Shown here one piece after another: positions 37,292 through 46,290 of a DNA stretch of 64,000 nt. The stretch is from an uncultured Clostridia bacterium (GTDB lineage Bacteria; Bacillota; Clostridia; Christensenellales; UBA1242), in contig CALWEA010000003.1 in assembly GCA_944376905.1 (NCBI GenBank), forward strand, positions 1-64,000, written 5' to 3'. The notes under the pieces are model-generated. The model ran no database searches. It saw nothing but the letters and a program-made list of their open reading frames with translations, and had not been told where the DNA came from. Made by a program: the position numbers and the translations under genes. How positions within the stretch are numbered: position 1 is the first letter of the stretch; each line of letters starts with the position of its first letter.

Positions 37292-37584
37292 AATACAAGG
37301 ATTGATTTTAAATTTTTAAGTAATTATAAAAGTTTTTTATAATAATTTAAAATATTGTTAAAAATAATTAGTAAAAATTTTTGATGGTTTCGTTTTATTA
37401 ACAAAGACAATAAAAATATTAAAATAATATAATAATTAAAAATAAAGCAAATAAAAATGATTGTTTGGCTATAAAGACAAATGATAAAATATGGTCTAGT
37501 ATGAATAATTAGATTTTTATCTAAATAGTAATAAATCTAAATATGTCAATACATTAATTATTTGTTTTAAATATAGGTTTATAT

Positions 37585-38535
37585 ATGGAGATAAAAGAGT
37601 TTATTGTTACAAATGAAGAAAAAAATTTAAGGCTTGATGTTTATTTACAAAAAAAATTAAATAAACTATCAAGGTCTTATATTAAACAATTAATTGAAAA
37701 AAAACAAATATTAATTAATGAAAAGTTGCCTCAAAAAAGCGGTATTTTGATTAAAAGTGGCGATAAAATTATTGTTCATTTACTTGCTCCTGAAAAACCC
37801 AATACTTTACCTGAAAATATTGATTTGGATATTATTTATCAAGATGAAGATTTGGCGGTTATCAATAAGCAACAAGGATTGGTTGTTCATGCTGGTGCTG
37901 GTAATTTTCGAGGAACTTTGGTTAATGCATTACTTTATCATATTAAAGATTTAAGTGGTATAAACGGGGTTTTGCGTGCGGGAATAGTTCATAGATTAGA
38001 CAAAAATACTTCGGGATTATTGTTAATTGCCAAAAATGATTTTGCTCATAAAATTTTAGCAAGTCAAATAGAAAATAAAATTTGTGAAAGAAAATATTTG
38101 GCGATTTTGGACGGTGTCGTTAAAGATGATGAGGGAATTATTGAAACACAAATTGGGCGAAATCCTAAAAATAGAAAATTAATGTCTGTTGTTGATAGTG
38201 ATAAAGGAAAAAAGGCAATAACACTTTTTAAAGTTTTGGAAAGGTTTGATAAACATTGTTTAATTGAGTTTTCTTTAAAAACTGGACGAACTCATCAGAT
38301 TCGTGTTCATTGTAAAGAGGTTTTACATCATTCGATAACTGGTGATTTAGAATACGGTGGAAAAAAGCCAGTTAATTTACCAAAAACGGCACACCAAAGT
38401 TTAGGACAATATTTACATGCTTATAAAATATCTTTTTTTCATCCTAGGACAAATCAGCAACTTAGTTTTCAAGCACCGCTACCAGACTATTTTTTAGATT
38501 TATTAAATTTTTTAAAAAAACAAAACAACCGTTAA
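37585..38535 (+). CDS. RluA/RluD-family 23S rRNA pseudouridine synthase
   Basis: The 316-residue protein has an N-terminal S4 RNA-binding domain (about 15-75, 'LDVYLQKKLNKLSRSYIKQLIEKKQI') and a pseudouridine synthase domain with the catalytic motif 'GIVHRLDKNTSGLL' (catalytic Asp about 140) and 'KTGRTHQIRVHC' near 232. Such enzymes modify helix 69 of 23S rRNA when RluD-like. Its position after lspA matches Bacillus ylyB, an RluD-type homologue; the exact target site is not proven. Confidence 0.93.
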   Translation: MEIKEFIVTNEEKNLRLDVYLQKKLNKLSRSYIKQLIEKKQILINEKLPQKSGILIKSGDKIIVHLLAPEKPNTLPENIDLDIIYQDEDLAVINKQQGLVVHAGAGNFRGTLVNALLYHIKDLSGINGVLRAGIVHRLDKNTSGLLLIAKNDFAHKILASQIENKICERKYLAILDGVVKDDEGIIETQIGRNPKNRKLMSVVDSDKGKKAITLFKVLERFDKHCLIEFSLKTGRTHQIRVHCKEVLHHSITGDLEYGGKKPVNLPKTAHQSLGQYLHAYKISFFHPRTNQQLSFQAPLPDYFLDLLNFLKKQNNR

Positions 38536-38565
38536 TTTAATTCTTTAAGATGGTTGTTTTTATTT
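38523..38565 (+). terminator. Terminator of the pseudouridine synthase gene
   Basis: AAACAACC (38523-38530) pairs with GGTTGTTT (38552-38559), followed by TTTATTTTT; the stem starts inside the end of the gene. Confidence 0.75.
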
Positions 38566-38805
38566 TTATGATAATGTTAAATTTTTGTTTTTGTTTAAAA
38601 TTTAATTTTTATATACCTATTTACATTGAAATTTTTATTTAAATTTTATTTATATTTTTATTTACTTTTATTTTATATGTATTGTATTTAATTTATTTTT
38701 TATTTTTTTAATTTAAATATTATTATTTTTATTACAAAGTCAATTGTCTTTAATAAGACAACAGTTTTAAAAAATTAAAAATTTTTTATAATCTTGTTAA
38801 AGAAT

Positions 38806-40383
38806 TCATGAAACATCTAAAACGCATGCTGGACGAATGTTTCCTAGTGCATTTCCCATATGCCAATAAAGATCTAATGTTTTAAAAGACCCATCTTGTT
38901 GTATTGAAGGATAGTAAGAAGTTTTATATCCATCATATTGACCGTCTCGTAAAAGGTATTCTGTTGGAGTTTCTTTATCTAAACAAGATTTGGCTATTTT
39001 GCTTGTATTATTGTCGAAATAATTATCTATAGAAAATGAAGTTATAACTATTTCTTCCCCCCATTCTGTAGTATATCCCATTAAGAAAAAGTTTGCGAAG
39101 TATGGATATAGTTCGATGTATTTATCTCCCGGATATTTTTGAAACCATATATTATTCTCAAGATATGTGATTTTTGCAAATTTTAAGTCATTAGAATTTT
39201 TTGAAAAAACGGGCGGAAATTGAGTGGAAAAAAAATTCTTTCCAACGGTTTGAGAGTCATTATAATTTATAGGGGGAAATAAAACATATTCGCTTAAAAG
39301 GAGGAGTGATGTTGCTGGCTGGGGAGTTAATGTGTTATCAAAAATATAAAAAATACCATTTTCATAATAATATTTACCTGCAACAGGATTGGTTTTATCT
39401 GTTTTATTTTCAGTTGTAAATAAAATTTGGTTTTCTTCGCTATAACTTTTATATTCTTCACCTGTTGTTTCGTTTGTTGCTGAAACTTCATCTGATTGGG
39501 TGTTGGCGCCCAAAATTATCCATTTTATAGGCTCAAATTTTTGCCAAGTATTTATGTATTTGCCGAGTTCGTTATTATCTCCAGGTTGCATATTAGGCGT
39601 TATTGAATGATTGTATCTAGTTTTGTCTATTTTATTATAATATATGGTAGATATTAAATCGAAAGTTTGATCGGGATTGCCGGTTAGGCTTAAATTATAG
39701 TCAAGTTGGGTAAAGTTAGTTGATAGTTCTTGTTGTGAGGGTTCTTCTATTTCTTGTTGAGGATATTCGCCGTAGATTGCGTAATATTCGTAATAGTTAG
39801 TTTGTAATTGCCCTTGTGAATTTGTAAATGTTCCTTTTGTTGGTTTATCTTCATTATTTAAATATTGGTGGATAGTGTAGGGAACTTCTTGAAAGTTTAA
39901 TGATATTTTTAATTCGCCAAGATTTGATGTTGTTTCGCTTGTTGCTCCTGTTTGTAAATCAAATTCTTTTGTTGTTGAATTAGGTTGTAGGCTTGTTGAA
40001 ATTGCATATTCACCACATTGTGCTTCACATTTTATTATTTTTTCTCCAAAATTGGTTAAACGGAAATGTAAATTTCCTTCTTCGTTAGGAGTTATTGCGT
40101 TAGAATTTAAAATTATCGTGTTTGATGAAATGCTGTTAATATACATTTCATTTGCTTCTTGTGGAGCATTGCTATTATATATTGTTATATATTCGTTAGG
40201 TTGCTGGTTTTGGATTTCTACCTTTATCAAATATTCTGGGTCATATTTTAATGATAAATTAATTTGAGAATTGTTTTGTTTTGTTATTGCAACAACTCCT
40301 AATGTTGTTGTTAATAAAAATAATATTATTAAAAATGCTGAAGTTATTATCTTTATTATTTTTTGTAATTTTACTGTTTTCAT
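38806..40383 (-). CDS. Exported protein, paralogue of the DGR-target-like protein
   Basis: The 525-residue protein has an N-terminal transmembrane segment (about 12-34). Its first domain, 'LKYDPEYLIKVEI' to 'LGELKISLNFQEVP', matches the 609-residue protein at 6680 along about 140 residues. The last part ('YLLRDGQ...DGSF...LYWHMGN...NIRPACVLDVS') has the same DUF6273-like framework as that protein's C-terminus, but here codon use is ordinary and AT-rich, so it does not look hypervariable. The region about 185-460 aligns in part as well ('YEYYAIYGEYPQQ' with 'YIEMGEYPQRY'; 'FEPIKWIILGA' with 'VEPVRWIVIGV'). It is divergent from an XRE regulator. Confidence 0.85.
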   Translation of the reverse strand: MKTVKLQKIIKIITSAFLIILFLLTTTLGVVAITKQNNSQINLSLKYDPEYLIKVEIQNQQPNEYITIYNSNAPQEANEMYINSISSNTIILNSNAITPNEEGNLHFRLTNFGEKIIKCEAQCGEYAISTSLQPNSTTKEFDLQTGATSETTSNLGELKISLNFQEVPYTIHQYLNNEDKPTKGTFTNSQGQLQTNYYEYYAIYGEYPQQEIEEPSQQELSTNFTQLDYNLSLTGNPDQTFDLISTIYYNKIDKTRYNHSITPNMQPGDNNELGKYINTWQKFEPIKWIILGANTQSDEVSATNETTGEEYKSYSEENQILFTTENKTDKTNPVAGKYYYENGIFYIFDNTLTPQPATSLLLLSEYVLFPPINYNDSQTVGKNFFSTQFPPVFSKNSNDLKFAKITYLENNIWFQKYPGDKYIELYPYFANFFLMGYTTEWGEEIVITSFSIDNYFDNNTSKIAKSCLDKETPTEYLLRDGQYDGYKTSYYPSIQQDGSFKTLDLYWHMGNALGNIRPACVLDVS

Positions 40384-40588
40384 ATTTTAGTTTTTCCTTT
40401 TGTTTTGTGATTTTATTTTATTTTATTTGGTAAATTTTTGAAAAATATTTATATTAATTTTTGTAAACATGAAGTTGTAATAAATGATATGTATATTTTA
40501 TATATTACATATTTTTAATATGTATGTCAAGCAAAAAAATATTTTTAGTATGCATATTTTTGTTGTACATAGTGTAAAATAATAAATT
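40384..40588. promoter_or_regulatory. Divergent control region with paired 17-bp repeats
   Basis: This 205-base region lies between the exported-protein gene (minus) and the XRE regulator gene (plus). It contains two similar 17-bp words, ATATTTTTAATATGTAT (40509-40525) and ATATTTTTAGTATGCAT (40539-40555), spaced exactly 30 bases apart, about three helical turns. This suggests a two-site operator, perhaps for the adjacent regulator. The regulator gene has no ribosome-binding site. Confidence 0.5.
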
Positions 40589-40930
40589 ATGAAAAATATA
40601 GATGGTTTTGATGAAAAAGAATTTATTAGAAATAGAATATTTTATTTGAGAAATTCTAAAAATTATTCTGCTAGAAATTTGAGTTTTGAATTGGGAATGA
40701 GTAGTGAGTATGTTAATCAAGCGGAAAATGGAAGGTTAACTCCTTCGTTGGATTTTATAATTAATTTATGTCGTTTTTTTAATATTTCTATTTTTGATTT
40801 TTTTAATGAGCAACCTTTTGTTTTAGAATATAAAGAATTTCTAGATGAACTTAAAAAAATGTCGCAAACAAATCTACAACTTCTTCTTCAACTTGCCAAA
40901 GCATTAAACAAATCTGAAAAAATTTTGTAG
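40589..40930 (+). CDS. XRE-family transcriptional regulator
   Basis: The 113-residue protein has a helix-turn-helix at about 12-70 ('IRNRIFYLRNSKNYSARNLSFELGMSSEYVNQAENGRLTPSLDFI'), with 'SSEYVNQAENG' as recognition helix, and a short C-terminal helical part ('ELKKMSQTNLQLLLQLAKAL'). It is divergent from the exported-protein gene, so it may control it. There is no Shine-Dalgarno sequence before the ATG, and a TAAAAT box only about 8 bases upstream suggests a leaderless mRNA. Confidence 0.85.
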   Translation: MKNIDGFDEKEFIRNRIFYLRNSKNYSARNLSFELGMSSEYVNQAENGRLTPSLDFIINLCRFFNISIFDFFNEQPFVLEYKEFLDELKKMSQTNLQLLLQLAKALNKSEKIL

Positions 40931-41126
40931 GAATTTTTTTTGTTATTTTTTTTATTGGTTAACAAGTTTACATCTTTTTTAAAACAATTTTTTAAAAATA
41001 CTGGACTTTAACATTTTTTCACGCTATAATCATATTTGTTTATATACCAAAATCTTTTTAGTTTATTTTATTTGTATTGAAAAGATTTTGTTTTGAGCAT
41101 TTGCTCTATTTTGTAAGGAGGTTTTT

Positions 41127-41393
41127 ATGTCATCAAATACTAGTGCTAGCTTTAAGAGATTTATCAACCTATTGGCTTTCGTTGCTATTGTTGCAATTGC
41201 TGTTGTGCTTATTATTCAGGCTATTGTTGGTGCGGGTGAATTTTCAAATGCATTAAACATTGTTGCACAATGTATTGCTTATCTTGTTGTCGCTGTTTAC
41301 GCTTTTTATTTCGTTTATTCTAAGCGTAATGTTGTTTACACTATTATTTATTTTGTTGCAGTAATTATTATTATAATTTTACTTATTATTTAG
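41127..41393 (+). CDS. Hypothetical small membrane protein (three segments)
   Basis: An 88-residue protein with about three transmembrane segments (near 12-32, 42-62, 70-88), ending in a run of Ile. I recognise no family. A strong AAGGAGG site precedes the ATG, which suggests good expression. It probably forms a unit with the membrane-protein gene 96 bases downstream. Confidence 0.7.
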   Translation: MSSNTSASFKRFINLLAFVAIVAIAVVLIIQAIVGAGEFSNALNIVAQCIAYLVVAVYAFYFVYSKRNVVYTIIYFVAVIIIIILLII

Positions 41394-41489
41394 TTATGTT
41401 TGTGTAGTTGTGTCCGTGTCTTTAAATAATTTTTGCTACTTGCTACATTATTAAATAATTTTTGCTAAACAAAATTTATTAGGATATCC

Positions 41490-41879
41490 ATGGAAAAAAT
41501 TAAAAAAGGTTTAAAAATAACAAGAATAACGCTGTGGATTTTAACAGCGCTTTTTTTGCTTTTACAATTTGTTTGGAAGCCTTTTGTTTATTTTGCTTTC
41601 GCTTCTTTAACATTGGCTTTTGTTGATCTTGCTATTTTAACAATTTTTCTTTATCAAAATTTGAAAAAGAAGATTGAAAGCGGTTATGATATTTATCTAG
41701 TTGATTGTTATAATCGAGGTGAAATAACAAAGGCTCAATTTGAAGAAAAAGACAGGTCTAGATTTGCAGATTATAGCAAAATGTATAAAAGTGATAAGGC
41801 TAAATTAATTGCTTTATTTATATTGTGGTTTGGTCTTGCTACTGTTTTACTTGCTATTCTTTTCAAACAAATTTTTTAA
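41490..41879 (+). CDS. Hypothetical membrane protein with SHOCT-like segment
   Basis: A 129-residue protein with two transmembrane segments near the N-terminus (about 12-30, 34-53), a cytoplasmic loop containing 'CYNRGEITKAQFEEKD' near 71-86, similar to the short SHOCT motif (a G-x-I-T-x-x-E/Q-F-E-x-K pattern), and a third transmembrane segment (about 105-127). The function is unknown. Confidence 0.7.
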   Translation: MEKIKKGLKITRITLWILTALFLLLQFVWKPFVYFAFASLTLAFVDLAILTIFLYQNLKKKIESGYDIYLVDCYNRGEITKAQFEEKDRSRFADYSKMYKSDKAKLIALFILWFGLATVLLAILFKQIF

Positions 41880-42267
41880 ATATTTATTTTTTTGAATATA
41901 TAGTTAAGTTTATTACGCTTTTTTTGTTATTAACTTTTAACTATTTTTATTTGTTTTTTATTCTAATTATTTTTTCACATTAATTTATTAAGATTTAATC
42001 TACTTTATTATTCTCTTTTTATTTTTTAATTTAAATCTTATATATTTATTGTGGACTTTATTAATTTATTTTAATAATTTTTTATTTATATGATGAAACT
42101 TTTTAAATTATAAATTTTTATATTTTAAGGGCGTATTAAACATTTTTTGTTTGATATGCCTTTTAGTGTGTTTTTTTATCAAATTTCGACATTAAATTTG
42201 ATGATTTGACATAAAAAACTATTTTAAATTAAAATATTGTATGATATAATACAAAACTGGAGGAAAA
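41880..42267. other. Gap before tig with a long hairpin
   Basis: In this 388-base gap, AAGGGCGTATTAAAC (about 42127-42141) can pair with GTTTGATATGCCTTTT (about 42149-42164) through 15 pairs including three G-U, valid only in plus-strand RNA. It is followed by GTGTGTTTTTTT and looks like a terminator for the membrane-protein pair. An extended -10 box TGATATAAT ends at 42250, 17 bases before the tig ATG, with an AT-rich upstream region. Confidence 0.65.
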
Positions 42268-43548
42268 ATGTTTACTTTAGAAAAAGGGGACAATAACAAA
42301 TATAAAATTGTTATTTCTGCAGATAAAAACGCTTGGGAAGAATTTATAAATCAGGCTTATGAAGAAAACAAAAACAAATTTACTGTTCAAGGTTTTAGAA
42401 AAGGGAAGGCTCCTAGAAAAGTTATTGAACAAAATTATGGTTCAACCATCTTCTTTGATGACGCTTTGGATAAACTATTTTATCAGGAATATGCAAATAT
42501 TTTAGAACAACATAAAGAAATTATTCCTGTTGATAATCCTCAAATTTCAATTGACAAGTTTGATGATAATGGTATTGTTCTTTTAGTTGAAATTCAAAGT
42601 GTTCCAGAAGTTGTTTTGGGACAGTATAAAGGTTTGGAAGTTGAAGGGGCAAAAGGTGAAGTTGATAACAAGCAAATAGAAGATGAAATTAATCAACAAA
42701 GAAATAAACTTGCTCGTTTTGTTGAAGTTGAGCGTCCTGCTAAATTAGGTGATTTTGTTACTATTGATTTTGTTGGTAGTGTTGATGGTGTTAAATTTGA
42801 TGGGGGTAGTGCGGAAGATTATCGCCTAGAACTTGGCTCTCATTCTTTTATTAATGGCTTTGAAGAACAAATTGTTGGTATGAATATTGGTGAAAAGAAA
42901 ATTATCAATGTTAAATTTCCTGATGATTATTTTAGTGAAAATCTCAAAGGTAAACCCGCTGAATTCGAAGTTATTCTCAATAAACTTGAAGAAAAAGAAT
43001 TGCCTAAATTAGATGATGAATTTGCTTCAAATGTTAGTGAATTCGAAACATTAAAAGATTATCGTGAGGATATTAAAAAACATCTTGAAGAAAGTTTAAA
43101 ACTTAAAATTAAACGAGAAAATGAAAATAAAATTATTGATTTGATTGTTAAAAATTCTAATGTTGAAATTCCTCAATGTATGATTGATAATGAACTTGAT
43201 AAATTTATTAAAGATTTTGAAATGCGTCTTTCTTATCAAGGTGTTAAATTAGATGAATATTTAACTCATGTTGGTATGAATTTGGAACAATTAAAGAAAG
43301 ACAGAACTGATATGGTTAAAGAAACTATCAAAACTCGTTTGGTTTTGGAAAAAATTATTCAAGTTGAAAATTTAAATATTTCTGAAGAGGAATTAAATGA
43401 TAAATTAACTGAAATCGCTTCAAAATATAAAAAATCGTTAGAAGATTACAAAAAAAGCCTAGGTGAAAGAGAGTTAATTTATTTTGAAAATGGTATACTT
43501 ATGGAGAAACTTACTTCTTTCTTAACAAAAGAAAATAAAATTATTTAA
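42268..43548 (+). CDS. tig: Trigger factor (ribosome-associated chaperone, PPIase)
   Basis: Trigger factor meets nascent chains at the ribosome exit. The 426-residue protein has the ribosome-binding signature 'FRKGKAPRKVIEQNYG' near 45-60, a PPIase domain at about 150-235 ('LGDFVTIDFVGSVDG...FINGFEEQIVGMNIGEKK') and the C-terminal helical chaperone arms. A GGAGG site precedes the ATG. It heads the tig-clpP-clpX block common in Firmicutes. Confidence 0.97.
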   Translation: MFTLEKGDNNKYKIVISADKNAWEEFINQAYEENKNKFTVQGFRKGKAPRKVIEQNYGSTIFFDDALDKLFYQEYANILEQHKEIIPVDNPQISIDKFDDNGIVLLVEIQSVPEVVLGQYKGLEVEGAKGEVDNKQIEDEINQQRNKLARFVEVERPAKLGDFVTIDFVGSVDGVKFDGGSAEDYRLELGSHSFINGFEEQIVGMNIGEKKIINVKFPDDYFSENLKGKPAEFEVILNKLEEKELPKLDDEFASNVSEFETLKDYREDIKKHLEESLKLKIKRENENKIIDLIVKNSNVEIPQCMIDNELDKFIKDFEMRLSYQGVKLDEYLTHVGMNLEQLKKDRTDMVKETIKTRLVLEKIIQVENLNISEEELNDKLTEIASKYKKSLEDYKKSLGERELIYFENGILMEKLTSFLTKENKII

Positions 43549-43643
43549 TAAATTTTTAATTGTTAATAATTTTTACTGAATTTTTGGTTTATCTAAATTA
43601 TTAATTTATCAACATATTAATTTATTAATTCATTTTATTTTGT

Positions 43644-43721
43644 TTTAGTTCAGTTTAGTATAGTTTAGTATATTATAGTTTGGTATAGTATAGTTTAGTT
43701 TAGTTTAGTTTTTTAATTTAG
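43644..43721. repeat. TAGTTTAG-type simple repeat upstream of clpP
   Basis: The words AGTTTAG, AGTATAG and TTTAGT repeat irregularly with 5- to 10-base periods in the 218-base gap between tig and clpP. It contains no hairpin. It could change length by slippage and so affect clpP expression. Confidence 0.6.
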
Positions 43722-43766
43722 TTTGAATTACTTTAATTTACTTTATTTAATGTATGGAGGTTGAAT

Positions 43767-44366
43767 ATGTTAGTTCCTATGGTTGTGGACCAAACAACGA
43801 ATGGTGAACGTTCGTATGATATTTATTCTAGACTTTTAGAAGACAGAATTATTTTCTTAACTGGTGAAGTTAATGATCAAGTTGCCAATATTATAATTGC
43901 CCAGTTAATATATTTAGAAGGTAAAAATCCCGATAAGGACATTTATCTTTATATAAATAGTCCTGGTGGAAGCGTTAGTGCTGGACTCGCTATTTATGAC
44001 ACAATGAACTATATTAAATGTGATGTTTCAACAACTTGTGTTGGTCTTGCTGCGTCTATGGGTGCTTTTATATTGGCGGCAGGGGCAAAAGGTAAGCGTT
44101 ATGCTTTGCCTAATAGTGAGATTATGATTCATCAACCTTTATTAGGAGGTTTGTCTGGACAGGCTAGTGATATTTTAATTCATGCTAACCACTTAAATGC
44201 TACAAAAGAAAAAATTAACAAAATTTTAAGTGAAAAAACTGGACAACCATTGGATAAGGTTATAAAAGACACAGATAGAGACAATTATATGACTGCTGAT
44301 GAGGCTAAATCTTACGGTTTGATTGATAAAATTTTTGTTAACAGAAATAAAGAAAAAACAAATTAA
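43767..44366 (+). CDS. clpP: ATP-dependent Clp protease proteolytic subunit
   Basis: ClpP is the serine protease chamber that works with ClpX. I start at ATG 43767 because a GGAGG site fits it; a TTG 6 bases earlier would overlap that site. The 199 residues include the catalytic triad Ser in '[11 protein letters not shown]' (about 97), His in 'MIHQPLLGG' (about 122) and Asp in '[12 protein letters not shown]' (about 171). clpX follows 72 bases later. Confidence 0.98.
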   Translation: MLVPMVVDQTTNGERSYDIYSRLLEDRIIFLTGEVNDQVANIIIAQLIYLEGKNPDKDIYLYINSPGGSVSAGLAIYDTMNYIKCDVSTTCVGLAASMGAFILAAGAKGKRYALPNSEIMIHQPLLGGLSGQASDILIHANHLNATKEKINKILSEKTGQPLDKVIKDTDRDNYMTADEAKSYGLIDKIFVNRNKEKTN

Positions 44367-44438
44367 TTTTTTATCTTATTTTTGTATATTTTTGTTTTTT
44401 ATACACATTCTTTTATAGTTGAATAGAGGAGGTGAAAT

Positions 44439-45719
44439 TTGAAAGAAAACGAAAAAGATTTGTTTTGTTCTTTTTGTGGTAAACCGCAAAATTTGGCAAA
44501 AAGATTAATAGCAAGTCCAGATGGCAACAGTTTTATCTGTGATGAATGTGTTGATATTTGTCGTGATATTATCAAGGAAGATAAAGTTACTACTGTTGAA
44601 ACTACTATTGATTTGCCAACCCCAAAGCAAATTAAAGAAAAACTTGATGAATATATTGTTGGGCAAGATGAAGCAAAACGAGTTTTGTCTGTTGCAGTTT
44701 ATAACCATTATAAAAGAATTAATTATAATCTTGTTGCTAGAAAAGAAAAAGAAGAAAAAGATTTGTCTATTGAACTTGAAAAAAGTAATATTCTTATGGT
44801 TGGACCTACTGGAAGTGGAAAAACTTTACTCGCTAGAACATTGGCGAAAATTCTTAAAGTTCCTTTTGCTTCCGCAGATGCAACAACTTTAACTGAGGCG
44901 GGTTATGTTGGTGATGATGTTGAAAATATCTTGCTGAAATTAATTCAAAATGCTGATTATGATATTGCTAAGGCTCAGCGTGGTATTATTTATGTTGATG
45001 AAATTGACAAAATTGCTCGCAAAACTCAAAATGTTTCCATAACTCGTGATGTTTCGGGAGAAGGTGTTCAACAGGCTCTTCTTAAAATTATTGAGAGTAC
45101 GGTTGCTAGTGTTCCTCCTCAGGGGGGACGTAAACATCCTCACCAAGAAATGCTTCAAATTGACACTACTAATATTTTGTTTATTTGTGGTGGTGCGTTT
45201 GTTGGTTTAAATGATATTATTCAAAAACGAATGAATGATAGTAGTATTGGTTTTAATGCTGATGTTAAAACAAAAGTTGAAAATAGTCAAATAAATTTTG
45301 TTAAGCATTTACAACCTCAGGACTTAATTAAATTCGGTCTTATACCTGAATTTGTTGGGCGTCTACCTGTTGTTGTTGGACTTAACGACCTTAATGAAAA
45401 TGCTCTGATTAGAATTCTTACAGAACCTAAGAATTCTATTATCAAACAATATAAAAAAATGTTCAAAATTGACGAGGTTGATTTGAATTTTGAACCTGAT
45501 GCTATCAGGGCAGTTGCCCAAAAGGCTTTGGAGTTAAAAACTGGAGCCAGAGGGCTAAGAACAATTTTGGAAGGAAGTATGCTGGAACTTATGTATGAAA
45601 CTCCAAGTGATTCTCAAATTCAAAAAATTACTATTAATGCAGATTATATTAATGGTAAAAACCCAAAACCGCTTGTTGTTAGAAAACAGGATTCAGTAAG
45701 TCATGAAGAAGTTGTTTAA
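44439..45719 (+). CDS. clpX: ATP-dependent Clp protease ATPase subunit ClpX
   Basis: ClpX unfolds substrates and feeds them to ClpP. The start is TTG with an excellent GAGGAGGTG site. Residues 8-40 form the zinc-binding domain ('CSFCGK' and 'CDECVDIC'). The AAA+ core has Walker A '[15 protein letters not shown]' near 121, Walker B '[11 protein letters not shown]' near 183, the pore loop 'AGYVGDD', and the ClpP-contacting IGF-type loop as 'SSIGFNAD' near 269. The length of 426 is normal. Confidence 0.98.
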   Translation: MKENEKDLFCSFCGKPQNLAKRLIASPDGNSFICDECVDICRDIIKEDKVTTVETTIDLPTPKQIKEKLDEYIVGQDEAKRVLSVAVYNHYKRINYNLVARKEKEEKDLSIELEKSNILMVGPTGSGKTLLARTLAKILKVPFASADATTLTEAGYVGDDVENILLKLIQNADYDIAKAQRGIIYVDEIDKIARKTQNVSITRDVSGEGVQQALLKIIESTVASVPPQGGRKHPHQEMLQIDTTNILFICGGAFVGLNDIIQKRMNDSSIGFNADVKTKVENSQINFVKHLQPQDLIKFGLIPEFVGRLPVVVGLNDLNENALIRILTEPKNSIIKQYKKMFKIDEVDLNFEPDAIRAVAQKALELKTGARGLRTILEGSMLELMYETPSDSQIQKITINADYINGKNPKPLVVRKQDSVSHEEVV

Positions 45720-46290
45720 TGAAAATGATTTGGATATCTCCTTGATCTTTTAAATTTTAGATTTTAACACATTATAAATTTAAAGATAAATCATTTTAAA
45801 AAAAGAGTTAAATAGAATTTAGTTTTATTTAATTCTTTTTTTTATTTATATTTATTATTTTATAAACTTTTTATAAATTTTAAATCTTGTGATTATTTTT
45901 TTCAAATTAATTTATAAATATTAGAAGTTATTATAAATTTTCTATATTATTTTCATATCTAATTATATTTTAATTTTTTTAAATATCTTTTTAAAATTTA
46001 GTTAAAATAAAAATGATATTCATAAAAATGATTGTATTTATTTTTTAATTTTTATTTTTTATTTTTTATTTTTTAATTTTTATTTTTTATTTTTTCAATT
46101 GATTTAATTAAATTTTAATTGTGATGAAAATAAATTATTGTAAATTTTTATTTATTTTTCTTTAAATTTCATTTTATTTCGACAAATTATGTAAAATTTG
46201 TGATTGTGTAGAATTTTAATTGACTAAATTAATTAAAAAATATATAATTAATTTATTAAAATAGGGAATTATATCTTTTAGGAGCGATAA
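45720..46290. other. Gap between clpX and the giant gene
   Basis: No gene is visible in 571 bases. A terminator (AAAGAGTTAAAT near 45801-45812 with ATTTAATTCTTT near 45827-45838 plus T-run) ends the clp transcript. A simple repeat of ATTTTTT-like 7-mers runs from about 46040 to 46096. The promoter of the giant gene should lie in 46100-46280 but no consensus box is clear; a good GGAG site precedes the ATG. Confidence 0.65.

Noticed and set aside
38806-38960. Second DGR variable region in the paralogous surface protein
   Set aside because: The fold end is similar but codons are ordinary AT-rich ones, without C-ending codon clusters or GC shift.
44521-44892. Second-frame 123-residue frame inside clpX
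   Set aside because: Leu/Lys-rich frame shadow fully within clpX, without its own start signals.
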